A stretch of 64,000 bases of DNA from Hoeflea sp. IMCC20628 (GTDB taxonomy: Bacteria; Pseudomonadota; Alphaproteobacteria; Rhizobiales; Rhizobiaceae). The stretch spans positions 1,320,501-1,384,500 of the forward strand of contig NZ_CP011479.1 in the NCBI RefSeq assembly GCF_001011155.1, written 5' to 3'. Below the pieces are notes generated by a model. The model did no database searches, was not told the origin of the DNA, and saw only the letters and a program-made list of their open reading frames with translations. The position numbers and the translations under genes were made by a program. Shown one piece after another: positions 52,181-59,904 of this stretch. Position 1 is the stretch's first letter, and every line of letters begins with the position of its first letter.

Positions 52181-52217
52181 CGGGGCATCAGGTCTGACCT
52201 GAGTGCCCCGTTTCTGT
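52181..52217 (+). terminator. Terminator after the tandem secreted-protein genes
   Basis: A GC-rich stem starting GGGGCATCAGGT and closing ACCTGAGTGCCCC, with a 3-base loop and one small internal mismatch, is followed by GTTTCTGTCT. It lies 26 bases after the stop of copy 3 and should end the tandem-gene transcript. Confidence 0.75.
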
Positions 52218-52296
52218 CTGAATATTCTGACATCGGTTACGTCATCATCAATGGGCGGGCCGCAATGCAACACTTACCGGGAACGAAAGGACTATC

Positions 52297-52893
52297 ATGA
52301 CCAAGTTCAATACCGCCTTTCTGCCTGCCGCTCTTGCGACCCTGATGCTGTCGGCGACATCTGTTCCTGTATCCGCCGCAAGTTGGTTGAGGCTTGGCAC
52401 CTTTACCAGCCGTCCCTATGGTCACGTCGATTATTGTGCCCGGCATATTCGCGATTGCGGCGTGCGGATGAAACACACCGCCTTGCCGCCGGCCAGGCTG
52501 GCCGTGCTCGAACAGATCAACAGGGCGGTCAATCTGGCCATCACGCCTGTGACCGACGAAGAGCAGTATGGCCGCTACGAAGTGTGGAACGTGAATGCCA
52601 AGGCCGGTGACTGCGAAGACTATGCTCTCGAAAAACGGGCACAGTTGATGCGCAAGGGATTTCATCCCGAAAACCTGCTGCTGGCCATGACCCATACCGG
52701 AACAGAGTTCCACACTGTGTTGGTGGTGCGGACAAGAGTGGGTGATTTCGTGCTCGACAACCTCACCGAGGAAGTTTTGCCGGTGTCGGCGAGCCGGCTC
52801 GATTTCATCAAGGTTCAGTCACCCGATCATGGTGGCAACTGGCTCAAGGTGACCGGGAAAACCAGCGCGGCGCCCAAAGCTTCCACAAGTTAG
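52297..52893 (+). CDS. Transglutaminase-like cysteine protease (C93/BTLCP family)
   Basis: The 198-residue protein has a signal peptide ending in VPVSAA, so it acts in the periplasm. Cys, His and Asp of the triad are visible in GDCEDYALEKRAQ, EFHTVLVVRT and VLDNLTEEV. The family includes LapG, which cuts an adhesin at the outer membrane to release biofilm, but most rhizobial members have no known target. It lies after the tandem secreted proteins, with its own start, and convergent with eptA. Confidence 0.88.
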   Translation: MTKFNTAFLPAALATLMLSATSVPVSAASWLRLGTFTSRPYGHVDYCARHIRDCGVRMKHTALPPARLAVLEQINRAVNLAITPVTDEEQYGRYEVWNVNAKAGDCEDYALEKRAQLMRKGFHPENLLLAMTHTGTEFHTVLVVRTRVGDFVLDNLTEEVLPVSASRLDFIKVQSPDHGGNWLKVTGKTSAAPKASTS

Positions 52894-52921
52894 AGCGCGC
52901 CGGGATTCCGGTCGAAAATTC

Positions 52922-54583
52922 TCATGGCTGGCGCCGGGAAGCGGACTGCAACTCGGCCTTGGGCGGCTTCGATGCCGCCCGACATTGAGCCGTGAGGTCA
53001 AGCGCCGGATCGTAATGCGCGGCTTCCACGCCCATCAAACCCAGAACCGTGTGAAACAGATTGTCCTGCGACACCGGATCATCCGCGTGGGTGGCGAGGC
53101 AAGCGGTGGTGCTGCCGAAAATATTGGAATGACTGTCCGACTCCCACATCAGGAACGGTATATGGGTCTGTTCCTGGGGTGCGAAGAGGTAAGGCATGCC
53201 GTGCAGGTAGAGACCCTTTTCGCCCAGCGATTCGCCATGGTCCGACATGTAGATCATCGCGGAGGCAATACGGTCTGAACGGGCTTCCAGCATGTCGATG
53301 ACCTGGGCCAGCATATGGTCGACGGCGACAATGGTGTTGTCATAGGCGTTGGTGATTTCCTCACTGGTGCAGTCGGCGAATTCGGCGGTCTGGCAATCCG
53401 GCCGGAACAGCCGTTCCTCCTCCGAATAGCGGGCATAATAGGCTGGGCCGTGGCTTCCCAACTGATGCAGGACAAGGGTCGCATTGCCCTTGATCGAATC
53501 GAGCCAGGGTCCAAGCGCGTCGATCATGACCTGGTCGTGGCACTCGGTGTTGACACAAAAACGTGGGTCGTTTTCTGTTGAGAAATCCCGCTTCGAAATG
53601 CGTGTAGCCACTTCCTTGTCGCCAGTGTTGTTTTCCCACCATTCGACCGTCACGCCGGCGTGGGCGAGTACGTCCATCAGGTTTTCCTGGGCAAGTCCCT
53701 TGTCGCTCGAGTATTCGTCACGGCCATAAAGTGAGAACATGCAGGGAAGAGAGACCTCTGTCGCGGTTCCGCAGGACGAGGCGTTGCGAAAATAGACGAT
53801 GTCACGTTTCTCAAGCTGAGGATTGGTTTTCCGCTCGTAGCCGTTGAGGGAGAAGTTCTGGGCACGGGAGGTTTCGCCTGCGACAATGATGGTCACCACT
53901 GGTTTGTCGGCATGGGCCAGTTGCACTCCCGGGTTGGCGTCCGGGTCGAGGGGGGCTGCGACTATGTTTTTCTCTTTTCCCTGACGAATATAGTATTTCG
54001 CCACGCTCACCATCGGCATGACCGGGTTGAGCTTCTTGATGATGATACGGTTGTTGCGCATGGTCGACGCAATGGTCGGGTACTGCCAGAACGACAGGAT
54101 CAGGGCGATAAGCAGCAGCGGTACGATCAGTTTCAGGTTCGCCACCAGCTTGGAACCAAAAGTCAGATGCCGGATGCGCACCACCGCAACCAGCCCTGAA
54201 GGCAGCAGGGCGTAGATGAACATGTGGCGAAAGAACGCCGGTGTCATCAGATGTCCGGCCTCTGCGGGGGTTGTGTGAACAGCGTTGCGGATCATGTCGG
54301 TGTCTATGATGACGCCGAACTTTTGCATGAACCAGGAAGACGCGGCGGCGCTGACAATGGCCAGGATGAATATCGGCTTGGTGATGTATTTCACCGACAC
54401 GCTCAGAAACAGCGCGGCCAGCAGCGCGGACATGCCGACGCAGAAAGCAACAAGTCCTTCGCGATGATCGCCAAAAGCCGTGAATATATCGGTCCAGAAG
54501 GCCGTATTGACGACGAAGATGATCCAGGCTGCGACGAGGAGACTCAAGGTGACGCTGCCGAAGACGGGTCGGTGAAAGTTCAT
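52922..54583 (-). CDS. eptA: Lipid A phosphoethanolamine transferase EptA
   Basis: EptA adds phosphoethanolamine to lipid A at the periplasmic face of the inner membrane, lowering surface charge and helping resist cationic peptides. The 553-residue protein has five N-terminal spans (~10-170) and a C-terminal alkaline-phosphatase fold with metal and nucleophile regions (IIVAGETSRAQNFSLNGYER, then CGTATEVSLPCMFS and SDHGESLGEKGLYLHGMPY). ATG 54583 is preceded by AGGAAT; the frame is open further upstream. It lies 55 bp after the histidine kinase, as the last gene of PepSY-RR-HK-eptA. Confidence 0.93.
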   Translation of the reverse strand: MNFHRPVFGSVTLSLLVAAWIIFVVNTAFWTDIFTAFGDHREGLVAFCVGMSALLAALFLSVSVKYITKPIFILAIVSAAASSWFMQKFGVIIDTDMIRNAVHTTPAEAGHLMTPAFFRHMFIYALLPSGLVAVVRIRHLTFGSKLVANLKLIVPLLLIALILSFWQYPTIASTMRNNRIIIKKLNPVMPMVSVAKYYIRQGKEKNIVAAPLDPDANPGVQLAHADKPVVTIIVAGETSRAQNFSLNGYERKTNPQLEKRDIVYFRNASSCGTATEVSLPCMFSLYGRDEYSSDKGLAQENLMDVLAHAGVTVEWWENNTGDKEVATRISKRDFSTENDPRFCVNTECHDQVMIDALGPWLDSIKGNATLVLHQLGSHGPAYYARYSEEERLFRPDCQTAEFADCTSEEITNAYDNTIVAVDHMLAQVIDMLEARSDRIASAMIYMSDHGESLGEKGLYLHGMPYLFAPQEQTHIPFLMWESDSHSNIFGSTTACLATHADDPVSQDNLFHTVLGLMGVEAAHYDPALDLTAQCRAASKPPKAELQSASRRQP

Positions 54584-54638
54584 AAAGGATATTCCTGACA
54601 ATATTTTTGGTTCTGGTTGGTCTTGGCTCTGTCGGAAG

Positions 54639-56009
54639 TCAGGACGGAGGGTGGATAAGGGGGATGGAGACACGTGCTTCCAGTCCTCCAAGCGCTGAAC
54701 TGCGCAATTCAAGCTGTCCGCCGAAGGATTCAACGATGTCACTGGAGATCGCCAGGCCAAGTCCGGCACCCAATGCCGATTGGTCCAGCCTCTGGTCCGG
54801 TTTCATCGCGCTGGCGATGCGGGCCGGATCCAGGCCGGGACCGTCATCGCCAATGCGGATGATGAGGGCGGTGGAAGATGTCTCAGTGTCCACCAGCACC
54901 CGGCTGCGGGCGAAACGAACTGCGTTTTCCGCGAGATTGCCTATGAGTTCATTGAGGTCATCGGGATCGACGGGGACGGTCGCCCTGGCGTCGACGCTAC
55001 ATTGCAGGTCCAGCTCTTCACCGGCCGGTGTGCGCTTGAGCGTCCGCAGAATGCCGTCGACAACCGGCTTGAGCGGCGTCTTGTCGTGGCTGCGGCCGTG
55101 GCGCAGCCGGGCGCGGGCAAGTTCGCGCTGCATATGCCGGCTCATACGCTGGGCGAGTTCGGCGATGTCATCGGCGATTTCGGTTTCACCCTTGGCGCGA
55201 AGCCGCTCGATATCGGTTTCCAGCGCCGATAGCGGTGTTTTCAGACCGTGGGCAAGATTGGCGGCCCGGTCCCGCGCCCGGCTGATTGCGGCATCCTGAG
55301 CGTCCAGCAGGGCATTGACCTCCTCGACCAGCGGCGAGACTTCGCGCGGAACGCCATCGGATTCAAGTCGCTTGCGGTCACCGGACCGAATGGCGCTGAT
55401 CCCGGACAGAACGCGATAGACAGGCTTCAGGCCTTCGCCGATCTGCAGCAGAAAGCCGAGCAGCAGAACCACGCCGAGGATCGCCAGAACCGGGGCAAGG
55501 TCTCTTGCAAAACCGCTGGCCAACGCGCTGATCTCGGCCCTGTCGATGGCCACCGATACCCGCAATTTGTGATCGCCATCCGGAGCTGAAAGCAGCACCA
55601 TTGATTCATGAACCAACAGTTGTGAAGCCTCGGGGCCGGTGACGTCGTGAACATGGGTCTCCCCCGGCTGCAACACGTCGCCGGGAATATCGAGAAACGT
55701 ATCCCACAAGGACCTCGACCGTAGTTGCGAGCCAGCCGTGACATCGTCAACCTGCCAATACAAACCACCAAAAATGGACTGGAACCTGGGATCAACCGGC
55801 TCGCGAGCCAGCGACAGAGCCGAACCGGCATCGAGCCGCAAACCACCGGTGAGCTGGGTCAGGTGGGTGTCGAGTTCCTGGCCGACGCGGCGCTCGAGAT
55901 GGCGGGCAAACAGAGCCGACAAGCTGAATCCGGTGACCAGCAGTGCCGCAGCGACAACGATGACAGCATAGGCAAAAAGCCTGAATCGCAGGGAGCGGGC
56001 AGGTTTCAT
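54639..56009 (-). CDS. Sensor histidine kinase of the PmrB/PhoQ type
   Basis: The 456-residue protein has an N-terminal span (FAYAVIVVAAALLVTGFSLS), a periplasmic sensor (~40-165), a second span (DLAPVLAILGVVLLLGFLL), HAMP-like linker, the phosphoacceptor NLAHGLKTPLSALETDIE and an ATPase domain (NLAENAVRFARSR, DDGPGLDPARI). It is transcribed with the response regulator (4-bp overlap) and ahead of eptA. It probably senses envelope or cation stress; the ligand is unknown. Confidence 0.9.
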   Translation of the reverse strand: MKPARSLRFRLFAYAVIVVAAALLVTGFSLSALFARHLERRVGQELDTHLTQLTGGLRLDAGSALSLAREPVDPRFQSIFGGLYWQVDDVTAGSQLRSRSLWDTFLDIPGDVLQPGETHVHDVTGPEASQLLVHESMVLLSAPDGDHKLRVSVAIDRAEISALASGFARDLAPVLAILGVVLLLGFLLQIGEGLKPVYRVLSGISAIRSGDRKRLESDGVPREVSPLVEEVNALLDAQDAAISRARDRAANLAHGLKTPLSALETDIERLRAKGETEIADDIAELAQRMSRHMQRELARARLRHGRSHDKTPLKPVVDGILRTLKRTPAGEELDLQCSVDARATVPVDPDDLNELIGNLAENAVRFARSRVLVDTETSSTALIIRIGDDGPGLDPARIASAMKPDQRLDQSALGAGLGLAISSDIVESFGGQLELRSSALGGLEARVSIPLIHPPS

Positions 56010-56677
56010 GACGCCTCGACAGGCACGTCGACGATATAGCCGAAACCACGCCGCGTTTCGATGAGGGTGGACGGCAACTTGCGCCGCACACGTCCGACCA
56101 GCACTTCAATGGCGTTGGATTCGCGCTCGAAGTGGACTGACTGCAAATGTTCGGACAGTTCCTGTTGGCTCACCACACGTCCCTTGTTGAGCATCAGATA
56201 GGCAACCAGGCGATATTCCTGAGGCGATAGATTGACCGGGACGCCACGGACGCTGAGCCGCATTTGCCGTGTGTCGAGTTCTGCCTCGCCGACGATGACC
56301 ACCGGGTTGGCCTGTCCGCCGGAGCGGCGGATGATGGCGCGCAACCGGGCAACCAGTTCTTCCATGCGAAAGGGTTTTGGCAGGTAATCATCGGCACCGG
56401 CATCGATCCCTTCGACCCGTTCGGTCCACGCGCCTCGGGCGGTCAGCACCAGAACAGGAAAGTCACGTCCGCCGGCGCGCCAGCGCTTGAGCACGCTCAA
56501 CCCGTCCATGCCGGGCAGGCCGAGATCGAGGATGGCGGCTGCATAGGTTTCTGTGTCGCCGAGGAACCAGGCCTCTTCGCCATTGGTTTCAGTGTCGACC
56601 ACATAGCCGGAAGCTTCCAGCGCACGGCTGACATCCTCCCGGATACGATCATCATCTTCGACAAGCAGAACGCGCAT
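56006..56677 (-). CDS. OmpR-family response regulator of the PmrA/QseB type
   Basis: The 223-residue regulator has the receiver acidic pair (LLVEDDDR), phospho-Asp (AILDLGLPGMDGL), Lys (DYLPKPFRMEELV) and an OmpR-type winged helix (LSPQEYRLVAYLMLNKGRVV). The ATG at 56677 has GAGGA upstream, five bases after the PepSY stop. The 11-bp direct repeat at 57028-57043 is a good target site. It should turn on eptA and perhaps the divergent PepSY-cytochrome b561 pair. Confidence 0.91.
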   Translation of the reverse strand: MRVLLVEDDDRIREDVSRALEASGYVVDTETNGEEAWFLGDTETYAAAILDLGLPGMDGLSVLKRWRAGGRDFPVLVLTARGAWTERVEGIDAGADDYLPKPFRMEELVARLRAIIRRSGGQANPVVIVGEAELDTRQMRLSVRGVPVNLSPQEYRLVAYLMLNKGRVVSQQELSEHLQSVHFERESNAIEVLVGRVRRKLPSTLIETRRGFGYIVDVPVEAS

Positions 56678-56682
56678 CAGGC

Positions 56683-57003
56683 TCAATCCTCGTCTTCAAG
56701 TCGGAGGATTTCCGCGGTGCGGGCATCGATTTCATACTCAAGACGGCGGCCTTCACTGTTGATGATATAGATCTCGTAAATCGGCATTTCCCGTGAGTAC
56801 TCGAATTCAATTTCGACAATCCGACCTTGAATTTTCCCTTTCACCTTTTCGAGTATTTCAGTCAATTTCATGACCTCGCCGCGCTTTATGGCGGCGTCGA
56901 GACTGGCGCGCTGATGATGGTCATCGTCATCATCCGCAGAGGCGGATGCAAACACAGGTTTGATGGCTGCGAACAGCAGCAGGAGAAAGCCATATCGGTT
57001 CAT
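56683..57003 (-). CDS. PepSY-domain periplasmic protein (operon with RR/HK/eptA)
   Basis: The 106-residue protein has a signal peptide (YGFLLLLFAAIKPVFASA), an acidic/His stretch (DDDDDHHQRA) that could bind metal, and a PepSY domain (LTEILEKVKGKIQGRIVEIE, then EYEIDARTAEILRLEDED). PepSY proteins are periplasmic and may inhibit peptidases or sense the envelope. It is the first gene of the two-component operon, ending five bases before the response regulator start. Confidence 0.85.
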   Translation of the reverse strand: MNRYGFLLLLFAAIKPVFASASADDDDDHHQRASLDAAIKRGEVMKLTEILEKVKGKIQGRIVEIEFEYSREMPIYEIYIINSEGRRLEYEIDARTAEILRLEDED

Positions 57004-57025
57004 GATCGCATCATCCGGGTTTCAA

Positions 57026-57066
57026 CATGACAAAACGCTGACACTCCTCCTCAGCGGCTTGTCATG
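57026..57066. promoter_or_regulatory. Response-regulator box in the PepSY divergent gap
   Basis: A hyphenated palindrome has outer arms CATGACAA (57026-57033) and TTGTCATG (57059-57066), with inner GCTG/CAGC pairing. Inside its left half are two TGACA half-sites exactly 11 bases apart (57028-57032 and 57039-57043), the usual spacing of OmpR/PhoB-family sites. It lies between the two divergent PepSY genes and could switch both operons. Confidence 0.62.
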
Positions 57067-57134
57067 AGCGCCGTGCGAGAACAGCCAGGTCAATGGCCGG
57101 TGGCCAATATCGCACTTCTTGAAGGAGACAAAAC

Positions 57135-57407
57135 ATGAAGACCATACTCATCGCAGCAACCCTTGTCACACTGCTTGCGCCAGCCGCAGCATATGCCTCC
57201 CAGGACTGCCCCGACGTGCCGCGCGATCAGTGGATGAGCGACGCTGCCATCACCGAAAAGGCCAAGACCCAGGGCTTTGACGTACGGTCGATCAAGGTTG
57301 AGGACGGCTGCATGGAAGCCTATGCGCTCGACAAGGACGGCAAGCGCGTCGAGGTCTATTTTCATCCGGGCACCGGTGACGTGCTCAGGGTGAAGGCTGA
57401 AGACTGA
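57135..57407 (+). CDS. PepSY-domain secreted protein
   Basis: The 90-residue protein has a signal peptide (TILIAATLVTLLAPAAAYA) and a PepSY core (TEKAKTQGFDVRSIKVEDGC, then KDGKRVEVYFHPGTGDVLRV). Two Cys (QDCPDV and EDGCMEAY) could make a disulphide. The ATG has AAGGAG upstream. Its stop overlaps the cytochrome b561 start by one base (TGATG), so the two are coupled. Confidence 0.86.
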   Translation: MKTILIAATLVTLLAPAAAYASQDCPDVPRDQWMSDAAITEKAKTQGFDVRSIKVEDGCMEAYALDKDGKRVEVYFHPGTGDVLRVKAED

Positions 57408-57988
57408 TGGCCGCAGTCACGACCACGATGGAAACCGGCGACACCCAGTCGCCGGCGACCGTCCGGGTGTGGGACCCGCTGGTCAGGATCTTCCACTGGT
57501 CGCTGGTCGGCTTGTTCAGCTTTGCCTTTCTCACCGGCGATGAATGGCAAGTGCCGCATGAAACCGCAGGCTATATCATTGCGGGCCTGATTGCGTTCCG
57601 CGTGCTCTGGGGTTTGGTCGGATCGCGGCACGCGCGGTTTTCGTCCTTCATCTACGGGCCGTCGACCGTAGCCGGGTTCGTTGCTGATACGGTTCGGCTG
57701 AAGGCGCATCGGTATCTGGGGCACAACCCGGCAGGCGGCTTGATGGTGCTCGGTCTGTTGCTGGCCAATTCGGTGATTTCGCTCAGCGGCTGGATGATGA
57801 CGACAGACGCCTATTGGGGCGTCAAATGGGTTGGGGAACTGCATGAAGGTGCGGCTTTTGCAGCACTTGGCCTCGTCGCGCTGCATATTGGCGGAGTGGT
57901 GCTTGCAAGTTTTGAACATGGCGAAAACCTGGTTTGCGCCATGTTCACCGGTAAAAAACGTGCGGCCGGTCCCGATGACATAGCCTGA
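57407..57988 (+). CDS. Cytochrome b561-type membrane haem protein
   Basis: The 193-residue protein is a four-span b-type cytochrome of the b561/Ni-Fe hydrogenase family. Haem-ligand His are visible in RIFHWSLVGLFSF, VPHETAGYIIAG and ALHIGGVVLASFEHG. Such proteins move electrons across the inner membrane. Its partner PepSY protein precedes it. A hairpin terminator follows at 58016. Confidence 0.86.
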   Translation: MAAVTTTMETGDTQSPATVRVWDPLVRIFHWSLVGLFSFAFLTGDEWQVPHETAGYIIAGLIAFRVLWGLVGSRHARFSSFIYGPSTVAGFVADTVRLKAHRYLGHNPAGGLMVLGLLLANSVISLSGWMMTTDAYWGVKWVGELHEGAAFAALGLVALHIGGVVLASFEHGENLVCAMFTGKKRAAGPDDIA

Positions 57989-58015
57989 GTGTCATCGCCC
58001 CCTGATACTGAGTCT

Positions 58016-58055
58016 GACCTGCCAGTAGCTGACGCACTGGCGGGTCATTTTGTCT
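58016..58055 (+). terminator. Terminator after the cytochrome b561 gene
   Basis: GACCTGCCAGT (58016-58026) pairs with ACTGGCGGGTC (58036-58046) in ten of eleven positions (one G-T), followed by ATTTTGTCT. It lies 27 bases after the cytochrome gene stop. Confidence 0.7.
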
Positions 58056-58165
58056 GTCTTGTATCTGTTGGAGCTGTGGGGCAAGGTCGCTTGCACGCGG
58101 GTCGTGCCCAGAACCCGGTTGCCGGGCACCCGCCGCTATCAAACGGACTGTCCTTGGAGCAACGC

Positions 58166-59572
58166 ATGAACCTGATTGAAAACCGCACTCTTGATGAAAT
58201 CGGCATTGGCGAGACTGCGGATCTCGAACGGATACTGACCCGTCAGGACATGGCGCTGTTTGCCACCGCATCAGCCGACGTCAATCCCGCCGATATCGAT
58301 GCCGATGATGAGGAAGCCGCGGGTCTGCTGCAGGGCATTGCACATGGCATGTGGGCAGGCACTCTGATTTCGGCGGTTCTGGCCACGCGATTACCGGGGC
58401 CGGGAACTGTGCATCTGGGCCAGACGCTGGCCTTTCACCAGCCAGTCAGCATTGGCGACAAGATCACGGTGCGGGTTGAGGTGACCGGCGTCGACAGGAA
58501 CTCGGGTCATGTCACGCTCGATTGCGCCTGTGTCAATGCAGACGGTGTGACGGTGGTGTCAGGCACCGCCGAGGTGCGCGCTCCGCGCCAAAAGATCAAA
58601 CGCCCGGTCGCCCGTATGCCCTCTGCCGGACGGCATACACATGGTGTGCGGTTTGGGGCGCTGGTGGAGAAGGCCAGATCGCTTGACCCGCTGATCACCG
58701 CGATTGTGCATCCCTGCGATGATCTCAGCCTGGGCGGCGCGATTGCCGCGCGCGACGAAGGCATGATCGTACCGGTGCTTGTTGGTCCGCAAGCCAAGAT
58801 CAAGGCAGCTGCCGAGGCGGCCGGACTGGATTTGCAGGGTCTGGAAATTGTTGATGCGCCGCACAGCCATGCGGCGGCCGAAATGGCCGTGGCTCTGGTG
58901 CATGAGGGGCGGGTGGGGGCCTTGATGAAGGGCAAGCTGCACACCGATGAATTGCTCTCCGCCGTGCTCGACCGGACCCATGGACTGCGCACCGAGCGGC
59001 GGTTGAGCCATGTCTTTGCGCTCGACATGCCAGGCCAGAACCGGACGCTGTTTGTCACCGATGCGGCGATAAATATTTCGCCCGATCTCGAGGCGCTCAG
59101 CGACATCGTCCAGAACGCTATTGATCTGGCGATTGCGCTGGGCGTGGAAACCCCGCTGGTGGCGCTGTTGTCGGCGGTTGAAACCGTGACCGGCAAGCTG
59201 CCGTCGACGCTGCTTGCCGCAGCGATCTGCAAGATGCATGACCGTGGCCAGATTGTCGGTGGCAAGGTGGATGGTCCGCTGGGGTTCGACAACGCCATCT
59301 CGCCGGCTGCCGTGGCGGCAAAGGGCATCGTCTCGGATGTGGCGGGCTATGCCGACATTCTGGTGACGCCCAATCTCGAAAGCGGCAACATGATCGCCAA
59401 ACAGCTGATCCACTTGGCCGGCGCCTCATCGGCCGGCATTGCGCTCGGCGCCCGGGTTCCGATCATGCTGACCAGCCGGTCGGACACCGTCGACGCCCGC
59501 ATTGTTTCAGCCGCGCTGGCCAAGGTGTTTTATCACTGGCGGCGGCAGAGGCCGTTGGGCTTGCCGGGGTAG
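58166..59572 (+). CDS. MaoC-like hydratase fused to phosphate acetyl/butyryltransferase
   Basis: The 468-residue protein has a MaoC-type hot-dog domain (~15-150: FATASADVNPADIDADDEEA, then GIAHGMWAGTLISAVLATRL) and a C-terminal phosphotransacetylase domain (~165-465: DDLSLGGAIAARDEGMIVPV; then LMKGKLHTDELLSAVL, TPNLESGNMIAKQL). This fusion is known in Rhizobiales, usually with acetate kinase and sometimes FabI nearby. No acetate kinase gene is present here. ATG 58166 has TTGGAGC upstream; the frame is open further upstream. The role is likely acyl-CoA/acyl-phosphate exchange in short-chain metabolism. Confidence 0.88.
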   Translation: MNLIENRTLDEIGIGETADLERILTRQDMALFATASADVNPADIDADDEEAAGLLQGIAHGMWAGTLISAVLATRLPGPGTVHLGQTLAFHQPVSIGDKITVRVEVTGVDRNSGHVTLDCACVNADGVTVVSGTAEVRAPRQKIKRPVARMPSAGRHTHGVRFGALVEKARSLDPLITAIVHPCDDLSLGGAIAARDEGMIVPVLVGPQAKIKAAAEAAGLDLQGLEIVDAPHSHAAAEMAVALVHEGRVGALMKGKLHTDELLSAVLDRTHGLRTERRLSHVFALDMPGQNRTLFVTDAAINISPDLEALSDIVQNAIDLAIALGVETPLVALLSAVETVTGKLPSTLLAAAICKMHDRGQIVGGKVDGPLGFDNAISPAAVAAKGIVSDVAGYADILVTPNLESGNMIAKQLIHLAGASSAGIALGARVPIMLTSRSDTVDARIVSAALAKVFYHWRRQRPLGLPG

Positions 59573-59904
59573 GGGGCGTGTTCTGTGATCAGATTCGACT
59601 GAAAGCTGATGTCTGATGCCGTTTGATTTCGTACGGCTTTGCGAAGCGGCTGTTCGTTGAGAAAGGTTCTGGAACGACCGGGTAGTCCTATCGGATTCAT
59701 TTGAATGATAACGTACATACATCAATCCATCGCGTTGCCGAATCCTTTGCACTTTCTGTTGGATGCAGTGCTGTTGCAGGTACATCACCGGGCCTTGCGA
59801 AAGTCGCATCGTTCCGTTCGGGGGATCTGTAGCAAAACCGCTATAGCCAACAAAATGCATTCTCGCTAAGCATTGCTGCTAGGCGATTTTGGAGAGGATG
59901 CTCA
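59573..59904. other. Intergenic, 332 bp, upstream of the Cache histidine kinase
   Basis: I see no gene. A GGAAC motif at about 59670 could be half of a general-stress (EcfG) promoter, but the matching -10 part is not convincing. GAGAGGA lies before the kinase start. Confidence 0.4.

Noticed and set aside
59573-59904. EcfG-type promoter from the GGAAC motif near 59670
   Set aside because: No CGTT-type -10 element lies 16-17 bases downstream.
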